Source of the DNA: Isoetes taiwanensis
Taxonomy: Eukaryota; Streptophyta; Lycopodiopsida; Isoetales; Isoetaceae
Assembly: GCA_021234155.1 (NCBI GenBank)
Contig: JAJEKV010000107.1
Span: forward strand, 188,001 to 252,000
Direction of reading: 5' to 3'
DNA length: 64,000 bases
The first letter of the stretch is position 1, and every line of letters begins with the position of its first letter. The notes beneath the pieces were generated by a model that was not told the DNA's origin, did no database searches, and was given only the letters and a program-made list of their open reading frames with translations. Shown here piece after piece: positions 56,962 through 64,000 of this stretch. Made by a program: the position numbers and the translations under genes.

Positions 56962-57465
56962 CTAGGGGTTCGCAAAGGGGTACAGGATCGAGTAGCGAAC
57001 ACTCTCACGCACAGCCCTAACGAGCTTGTAGCGTGCCCAGGCCTGGACAATGACTGGTTGGTATTCCCACGTTGGGCTAATAATGAGAAGATTGAAAAGC
57101 CTTCTCAAAGCATAGAAGAGTTGCCACAGGTGGTCATTGGCGTCTTCGAAAGCCTCATGCCTGGACATGCTTCAATAGTCCCAGGTACGGCACAACGTCT
57201 GCTTCAGGTCCTCGAAAGCTCTGTCCCTAAGGATGTTAACTATCTCCAACCCTTTTTCAGGATCATAGGGTTCTCCTGGTGGCGGGGGTTCCATCTTATA
57301 CCCTTCATCCCATTCTGGATATTCTCCATATCTTTGGCCATAGTCCTGTTCGGGCGGCCCTGGATCCTCCCTCCGGATCATGTCGGTAATCCTCTCCTCA
57401 TATTCCCAAAGGGTCTCTTCTGCAAGACAATGAAAATGAATATAGAACATTCTGGGAAAGAACAA
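56962..57465 (-). CDS. ORF3 of the chromovirus, unknown (extra region)
   Basis: Two sense-strand frames. 57465-57172 contains EETLWEYEERITDMIRREDP, then GPPEQDYGQRYGEYPEWDEG and a Pro-rich part. It directly follows an acceptor-like TTGTCTTGCAG at about 57424-57434, so it may be a spliced exon. 57168-56962 contains EDANDHLWQLFYALRRLFNL and VIVQAWARYKLVRAVRESVR. Acidic then helical; no family recognised. It lies between ORF2 and gag. Confidence 0.4.
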
Positions 57466-57600
57466 TTCTCACTTATATTCATCAAGACAGTAATCACAAT
57501 TCATGAGAAAAGGGGTATATCATATTATAAAATGGCTAAAGAATTTGCCAAACCAAAATTTTACAATCATACACAATACAAAATTGCGTAGTACAATTAT

Positions 57601-59005
57601 TTAGGAGCTAGGTCCTCCCTTTTCATCCGCAGGCCTAGGAGGTGGTGGAGGCGGTCGGTGTCGCAGCAGAGTCACCCCGGGGTCTACTGTGGCAGCCGCA
57701 ATAGATGCAACCTCTGGTGGATAGGCAACAGCCAATGGGGCTGCCATAAGGAGCTTCATGCTCATCCAGGGTGCAATATCTTGGCCCAAGGCCGTCAGGG
57801 CGAGATCCCGTCGCACGAGTACATAAGTAAACGTACGATAGGGAAGCTTCTTATGCCCGGCCAGTGTGGAGAGAGCACGGAGGGTCCACCATGAAGCTTC
57901 AGCCTCCGGCCCTAAATCTCGGGCTATAAAAAGAACTTGCCCCTGTCGAAAGGCTGACAGAAAGAAACGGGTAAGGTGGTTGCCCGATACCTTCCCTTGC
58001 GGGGTCTCTGATGTGGCCACCTCCTTATCCAAATCCATGGAAACCTCCTCTTCCTTAAGTTCTTGCTGCTCCTCCTTCAAATGAGCAGGATTGTAGTATA
58101 AGTCCTCTCCTTCATCATCTGAACCCGAGGGAACCTCAACCATATTGATATTTGGGACATGAGGTCCCATAGCCGTGAAGGCATCTGGTGAGGGCTGAGA
58201 GGCCGGCTCCTGCATCACGAAGTCCTGAAGCCGTAGCAATGTCTCGGCGGGTTCGATAGTCTCCTGGCGGAACTGGAGCAGCTGCTGCACCTCCGGAGGA
58301 AGCTCAATAGAAGTGAAGTCGATGAAATCGTCCATACAATACTCCGCAAGCTCATAAAGCACATGGTCTTTACGCTTGCGTCTAAATCCGGCCACCATGT
58401 GATAAGTCCAGATAATATCATCCAAGAGAAGATATTCTTGCCCTTGGTGATAAATAACTGGAAGGCCATCCAGCCCTGACAAGCCTACAGCTTGCTCACG
58501 GCGCGGTGGCAGCTCTTCCGCCAACTGCTTCCAACGGGCGAAGTCGCCCATGCCTATGTGTTCGTCTTCCCCCTCCTCGAAAGACTTAGGCAGTTTGCCT
58601 TTCTCTATAGGCAAGGTTTCATCCTCGACGTATTGGTCCATGAGGATGGCTAGGGCGAAGGCAACCTCAAGATATTGCCGCCCCTGATGCTGCACAACGG
58701 GCAGGTGTTTGCCCCATCGGAGCTTCCCCTTCAGCACATCATATGCATGAGTGTCCCCCCCTAACATCTCCCGGACTACCTCCCTCTCCAGATACAGTTG
58801 GGGAGGATCCCCAAGAGGAATACACAGAGGGAGCATCTCCTCCATGTAGAAGTTTAGAAATCCGGCATACATAATCCGGATGCCGCTGCATGTTGGTAAT
58901 GAGGTCTAGGCGCTGGCATAGCAAGGGCCTCAACAGGTCGAAAGGGACTTGCGGATCCCACTGTTCTCTGTCATGGTACCATGCGAGAAGGTCAGCGGCG
59001 GCCAT
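57601..59005 (-). CDS. ORF2 of the chromovirus, unknown (extra region)
   Basis: Starts MAAADLLAWYHDREQWDPQV at 59005 and, after one frameshift near 58870, continues for about 423 codons. Two repeats of a similar motif occur: HLPVVQHQGRQYLEVAFALA and GLPVIYHQGQEYLLLDDIIW, which suggests an internal duplication of a folded unit. An acidic linker (SGSDDEGEDLYYNPAHLKEE) and a C-terminal domain (RFFLSAFRQGQVLFIARDLG ... LPYRTFTYVLVRRDLALTAL) follow, then a Pro-rich tail. No known family. Sense orientation between primer-binding site and gag indicates an element-encoded accessory protein. Confidence 0.6.
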
Positions 59006-59195
59006 GGCACTAGAAGGGAGGAGGAAGCAAGAAAAACAGAGAGAACAATTTGAAATGCACGCTAAAAACCCTTTTTAAACCCTTATTATTATTGTGCTGA
59101 TGTCAGCAATTTCACATTTAAAATAAAATATGAGGTTCTCAATACAACTTCAACTTAGAACAAAAAGAGTTTTTATTATTTATCAAAAAAAAAAT

Positions 59196-60632
59196 TTACA
59201 ATAGAAAAAAAAAAAAACCCTGGTAACACAAGGCTAAGGACACTCCCCCCGAATCCTGCGGGCGAGGGCTAAATCCTTTGATAATGGTGACTCTCTTTGC
59301 GTGAATCGCGCAAAGGTTAGCGTCACCAAAAAGTGCCACCAGGTAGGCCTCCGCAGCCTCTTGAAGTGCCAAAATTGCAAAGGTATGGAAGCGGAGGTCG
59401 GTCTTGAACTGCTGCGCGATCTTCCGTACCAGCCTCTGGAAGGGAAGCTTCCGTATCAGAAGCTGTGTGGACTTCTGAAACTTGCGGATTTCCCGCAAGG
59501 CCACGGTACCGGGTCGGTACCGATGGGGCTTCCTTTGTGGGGCAGCTCCAGGCACGGTCTTGGCCCCAACGGCTGGCCGGGATGCATCCACACGCTCCTG
59601 CCTCCGATCTGAGCTCGCCTTCTTACCAAAGGCTCCGACAGTCTTTAATTTTTCTTTATACTGACTGCCGGATTTCCCGGCCACGGCCTTCTTCCGGTGC
59701 TTAATGGTCGTGTGCTCGGTGGGTATTGGTCCGGCCCCACTCCCTGATGCTCGGTTCAGCTGGTCCTGCCGAGCCTTCTCCTCCCGTTCAAGCCTCTCGT
59801 GCTCTTCCCGGAACTCCCGGGCTCTCCTTAGATCCTCTTGAACTTGGGCAAAATGCTGCGCTGCACTTCGGCGAAGAAGTTCAGCATGGTACCGCTGAGG
59901 CCGCAGACCCATATCTATCTGAATGGTTGTCAGATAGTCCAGGCTAATATCTGGGATTTCCCCCCATATAAAGCTGCTGGAATCCTCATGCCAACGGTAT
60001 GGGGGAACCTCAATTGCTCTGCCATCTATGACGGCAAGGCCGTCCCCGAGGTACGGGTACTCCCTTCCCCGAGCCGCCGTATCAGCCCGCTCTATTTCCC
60101 GGTGGTCATCCTCCCTGGCCAAGCCTCTGACACGGTTGGCCTCTGTCCTGATGTCTTCCTCCTCGGTATGCCCTTCCTGTTCGGGAGGATAGAATTTAAT
60201 CAGCACCATGACCATGTCATGTTGCTCGACGATGGTGTAGGAAAGCTGGCGGAGGTTCAGCCGGATCAAAAATGGCTCTGAGAAGTGATAGATAGGATAG
60301 GGAATCCTATCATTATTCTCAAACCGGTTCACCAACTCATCCAAAAGGATGTCGATGAAAGCCGGGTCTGTAGCCATGTATCGGGCGATCATGGCATAAA
60401 TCTCCACTATGCTGAGGGTAGAAGGGTCCGGGGCGCTCTTTGTATTGGCCATAGCGGTGGCACTAAGGTCTACGAAGTCGGGCGATGAGGCGCTGGTGGC
60501 GAAAAAGGTGGCAAGGGAGGCGCTAGGGTCCACAAGGCACAAGGGCGAAAAAGCAGAGTCAAGTCCGGTGGCGATGGCGGGCGTCGGCTCTGGCGGTCGA
60601 AGACGCTGAAGGCAAGGCAAAACAAACAACAA
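59196..60632 (-). CDS. ORF1 of the chromovirus: novel N-terminal domain fused to histone H3
   Basis: First ORF after the primer-binding site. The likely start is [20 protein letters not shown] (60452); the upstream Met at 60632 adds 60 residues. Numbered from 60632: residues about 70-240 form an unknown domain ([34 protein letters not shown]), 245-295 a charged coiled coil ([20 protein letters not shown]), 300-365 a basic Ser/Gly linker, and 368-450 a histone H3 domain: [65 protein letters not shown] and AIHAKRVTI. Loop 1 has canonical H3 length, not the longer form of CENH3. The usual ARTKQTARKS tail is absent. The last helix ([12 protein letters not shown]) is present but in another frame (59234-59282), so one small indel separates it. 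It would be expected to pair with H4 or bind nucleosomes; its role is inference. Confidence 0.9.
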   Translation of the reverse strand: MLFVLPCLQRLRPPEPTPAIATGLDSAFSPLCLVDPSASLATFFATSASSPDFVDLSATAMANTKSAPDPSTLSIVEIYAMIARYMATDPAFIDILLDELVNRFENNDRIPYPIYHFSEPFLIRLNLRQLSYTIVEQHDMVMVLIKFYPPEQEGHTEEEDIRTEANRVRGLAREDDHREIERADTAARGREYPYLGDGLAVIDGRAIEVPPYRWHEDSSSFIWGEIPDISLDYLTTIQIDMGLRPQRYHAELLRRSAAQHFAQVQEDLRRAREFREEHERLEREEKARQDQLNRASGSGAGPIPTEHTTIKHRKKAVAGKSGSQYKEKLKTVGAFGKKASSDRRQERVDASRPAVGAKTVPGAAPQRKPHRYRPGTVALREIRKFQKSTQLLIRKLPFQRLVRKIAQQFKTDLRFHTFAILALQEAAEAYLVALFGDANLCAIHAKRVTIIKGFSPRPQDSGGVSLALCYQGFFFFLL

Positions 60633-61227
60633 AAAGAAATTTTTAACGGCCAGATAACTTTTGAAATTTTAAAATTTTTCCTATTAACTTTTTAATTTTA
60701 TTATTATAAAATAATTATACGGCAGAAATACGCGGGGCATACGGTCGGGCGCCGGCTGCATTATACGTGCTCCCGCCTCGACTGGGGGTCGTCGAAAAGC
60801 AAGCGGCGCCCGAGTTGACTTTTTGGGGCCGCGTTGACTCCCATCTGTACGGTCGGGCGCCGACTGCATTTTCGGCTCTTCCTCCGTGACTACAAGACGA
60901 TAAAAAGCAAGCGGCGCCCGAGTTGGTTTTCGGGCCTGCCCTTGACCAATTTTCGCCTGGAGACGACTGTTCTAGGGTAATTTAAGTACGCCCGATCCAA
61001 TGGAACCACCTTCTCCGCCTTTTGAGCTACCCACTGATATTTACATTTCTTCCAATCTTGGGCCCTCCATTCGCCCTATCTTCTTTAAAGCTACAATTTC
61101 ATAATTTAACCTAATACCAAACCAAACATCAAAGAGGACTAACAACACATTAACTTAGCCTCCTCCTAACTACCGTACTACGAGTTAGTGTTTGGCCAGT
61201 GCTATGATTTCGAGCAACCGAAATCAC
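60633..61227 (-). other. 5' leader of the chromovirus with paired stem-loops
   Basis: Non-coding region between primer-binding site and ORF1. Two tandem units of about 108 bp (about 60742-60850 and 60851-60930) each hold GTCGGGCGCCG and, about 60 bases on, CGGCGCCCGA, which can pair. Probably a structured RNA leader used in packaging or translation. Confidence 0.65.
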
Positions 61228-61241
61228 GGCTCTGATACCAC
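61228..61241 (-). other. Primer-binding site (tRNA-iMet)
   Basis: On the element strand, TGGTATCAGAGCC directly follows the 5' LTR. It is complementary to the 3' end of plant initiator tRNA-Met. Confidence 0.9.
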
Positions 61242-62139
61242 TGTGACGCTCCCTGAATATATACGACCCTGGTCGTGTACATACGGGGACTTTTCCCTCC
61301 CATGGCGACCATCCCGCCACGAGCAGGGCCCTCCATCTAACCCGGGACGTCTACGTAGAGACGCTCAGGTGAAGGTCACGGAGGGGTCATTCGGCCCACG
61401 CCTTCGATGGGCGCCTACGTCGCGGAAGCATGAATACAAGGGTTAGCACACAACATTCCATATACAAATAGCCACCACGAAGGGTGGCTCATCCATCCAA
61501 ATACCAGCAACAAAGAATATGCATCTAAACTAAGAAAACACCCAAAACCCGGGTTCTACCCCAGCTCAGACTCTTGTGGGGGATCGACTGACGGCTGGGT
61601 CTCAGGAGATCAGCAGACCGAATCTTGGCATGGCGTTAGCTGGCATAGAACATCGGCTAGGGTTGTCCACTCCATCCGCCCCTCTTGTGCACACTTTGCA
61701 GATGGGTCGATTCACGCTATGGCTTCGCTATAGCCTTCCGGAGACGCAGACTCAAGGTATCACCCTTTGAGCCTACTCCAGGCTCATGACACCTGGTCCG
61801 ATGAGGCAGGTCGGGGAGGCGTCCCCTTCCAGGATCACAGTGGTTCCGTGGGTGAGCTAGAGAATACGTGCCGCATCAGCGACCCCCGCATCCGTACCCA
61901 ACTTACTCACCCTAAATCTACTCAAAGTGCATGGTGCCCCATACGGGTCACACCACTACACCCAGGGAGTGTCAGACCCATACCCGGCCCTCTACGTGAC
62001 CGGCTATCGGGCCTAGCCCATTGTAGGAGTCTCAGGAGCCTTTTATGTTCGTGCAAGACCCCATCCCCACTTCACCACTGTGTCCCTTGTCTGGTGCTAA
62101 CCCAGACCATAGCGTCTATGACCCGGTGGGCTCTTGTGC
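61242..62139 (-). mobile_element. 5' LTR of the chromovirus, interrupted
   Basis: Matches 49794-50694 of the 3' LTR. The match stops at 62139 where another LTR begins (TGTGACGGTCC), so the outer 670 bp of this LTR probably lie beyond the window. Confidence 0.9.
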
Positions 62140-63782
62140 TGTGACGGTCCAGGGGAATATACGCCATAAATACGTATATTCCTGGATCCGTCACTATACA
62201 AGTCTATCTTCATAGCCTTGTATACCATAGATTGTGGCACTAGGGGGCATGGCCAAGTTATTCACCTAACTTAGCCAACCATAGGTTAAGACCATTATCC
62301 ACGTGGCCTTAACCTATTGGGCACCCGCCACCCAGGACGCACCCGATTGGTACCACGTGGCATCCTAGGTGGACCTAACTTATATAGGCTGGAACCCTAA
62401 CCCTAGGCCTTTTCCAGCCCTAGCACCCAGAGACTCATCTACTCGTTCGAAACCCCGTTTCGAACATCGTCTGCTGTGGCATAGACTGGTGCAGCAGCCC
62501 CCGTAGGGTAGACTCGTTCTTGGAGCAAGAGCAGCATCACGTGAGTCGAAGACCATGGAGGCACACGGGTCTGGAGGGAGAGCTTCAGGAGCAGGTATGT
62601 AGGGTAGTAGTTGTGATAGCTCATCTGGAATTAGCATTCCAGGTGTGCTAGTATCTTGTATCTAGAGTAGAGCCATCCTAGAACCCGTATTCAGCATCTT
62701 GAACCCTAATCAATGAACCCTAACCATTAGTTAGATTTGTATGATTAGGTTAAGATGTTCTTCTTATGATCATACTTAGGATATGATGATTATGTGATGT
62801 TGGTTGATCATGTTTGCTCCTCTTGTATTGGGAAGGGGGGTAGAGACCTAGAGCCATATGTAGTATGCTCCTAGAGTAGATCCCTTAGTTCCTATTAGTT
62901 GCGGCCTGTGCATAGGAGCCCACCAGGCTATCGAGGCTATGATGTGACTCAGCACCACATAACGGGGCTAGAGGGAATGTGGAGGGAGGATCCCCTGGCC
63001 GAGTGGGGGCTTGAGGGGGATCCCATAGCGGGCTAGGCTTATGGTCTGGTCACCGTGTGGGCCGAGCATGGGTCCGACACCTCTGGGGCAATGGTGTCGC
63101 CGCCTCTCGAGAGCTGCAAGTGTTGGCTTGGCTCTCGTTTTTGGGGGGTTAAGTCGGCACGAATCGTGTGTCGCCACACGATTCTCTAGCCGCCACCGGA
63201 ACCTCTAGACCACAGGAAGGGAGATGCAACCCTTCTGTTTCATCGGACCAGGGAGATGCAACCTGGAGTAGTCCCGATGGGTGATGCCATGGGATTGCGT
63301 ATCCGGAAGGCTAGAGTCATGCCAGAGCCTGATTTAGCCCATCTGCAAAGTATGCACAGGAGGGGCGGGTGGAGTGGTCAACCCTAGCCATTGTCTTATG
63401 CCAGCCCTCGTCATTGCCATGACTCAGTCTGCTCTATCTTGAGGCCTAGCCAGTCAGTCATCCTCCTTATGAGTCTGAGCCGGAGTAGGAGCTCTCATGT
63501 TTTATGGTTTATGATTATCATCTTTGTATTGATATATGTGTGATGCACTACCCTTCGAGGTAGTACTTATATGTTTGATGCTAGTTCTGACATGTTATCG
63601 CTTCCGCTGTTATAGGAGCCCATAGGGGAAGGGCGCGCAAGACACCTTCCTGTTCCCTCCCCGCACTAGGGATCACCTCAGAGTGCGGGGTAGACGAAGG
63701 GCCCGTGCGGTTGTTGAGCCGGACGGGGGATTTCCTGCCGAGTGTACGGCTGAATGCCGTATGTTTAGCAGGGAGCGTCACA
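62140..63782 (+). mobile_element. 5' LTR of a third Ty3-like element (plus strand)
   Basis: 1643 bp from TGTGACGGTCC to GGGAGCGTCACA. It shares blocks such as CTTGTATTGGGAAGGGGGG and GCACAGGAGGGGCGGGTGGA with the LTRs at 25000-26644 and 49794-51368 in the opposite direction. It is inserted into the 5' LTR of the chromovirus. Confidence 0.85.
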
Positions 63783-64000
63783 ATGGTATCAGAGCAATGT
63801 TCTTGGTTGACCAGGAACTAGCACTGACCATAACCATGAAAGTAGTCTAACAAGCCTATAGGAGGTGTGAAATAAACATTTCCACCGTTGAACTGCGAAA
63901 GTAGGGGAAAAAAATTTTCTCCTAGGTAGTGGGTCAGGATTTAGGTTAAGTGTTAGACGAAGGAATGAGTGAGTCAAATTCATCTTCTAGTAAATTTGGA
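63783..64000 (+). mobile_element. Start of the third element's internal region
   Basis: TGGTATCAGAGC at 63784-63795 is its tRNA-Met primer-binding site. The rest leaves the window. Confidence 0.85.

Noticed and set aside
59196-60632. Reading the H3 domain as a centromeric CENH3
   Set aside because: Loop 1 has the canonical length and the helix residues match ordinary H3; CENH3 has a longer, divergent loop.

Overview
The window looks like land-plant nuclear DNA that is very rich in transposable elements. Signs of this are Ty3/gypsy chromoviruses primed by initiator tRNA-Met, a CACTA transposon with a 3-bp target duplication, LINE and copia remnants, inverted-repeat MITEs, spliceosomal introns, an eight-cysteine lipid transfer protein and an LPR-type (CotA-like) multicopper oxidase. 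A Penelope-like reverse transcriptase and an intron-bearing transposase with SDG...HGKGE motifs would suit a seed-free plant such as a fern, but the species cannot be proven from the window. No rRNA, tRNA or CRISPR array was seen.

Layout, left to right. Bases 1-17567 are one LTR retrotransposon with 2.4-kb LTRs and only 266 bp between them. Its 5' LTR is split by a 12.66-kb nested block (143-12803) that holds a Penelope-like element flanked by 3.1-kb direct repeats, and a MITE. That LTR element itself interrupts the first open reading frame of an older minus-strand Ty3-like element (17568-26644), cutting inside a histone H3-like domain; a 5.8-kb CACTA transposon (18274-24047, TSD ATG) sits in the same reading frame. 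Bases 27379-33722 carry two same-strand copies of an intron-containing transposase. Copia, MITE, alpha/beta-hydrolase pseudogene and LINE debris follow, up to 44.4 kb. Two apparently intact host genes on the minus strand lie between: a lipid transfer protein (44772-45071) and a two-exon multicopper oxidase (46944-48735). From 49794 to 62139 runs a nearly complete minus-strand chromovirus, and from 62140 a further LTR element on the plus strand begins and leaves the window.

The most remarkable content is in the chromovirus at 49.8-62.1 kb. Between its primer-binding site and gag it carries about 4.5 kb of extra sense-strand coding sequence. The first of these ORFs ends in a clear histone H3 fold domain, while the integrase ends in a chromodomain. 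The older, diverged element at 17.6-26.6 kb shows the same arrangement (LTR, leader, charged protein, H3-like C-terminus). So two separate elements in one window appear to encode a histone H3 fusion protein as their first ORF. I know of no described family with this architecture.

The gag-pol genes, the H3 domain and the Penelope reverse transcriptase all contain single-base frameshifts or stops, often in homopolymers or around CNG trinucleotides. Part of this may be sequence error rather than decay.
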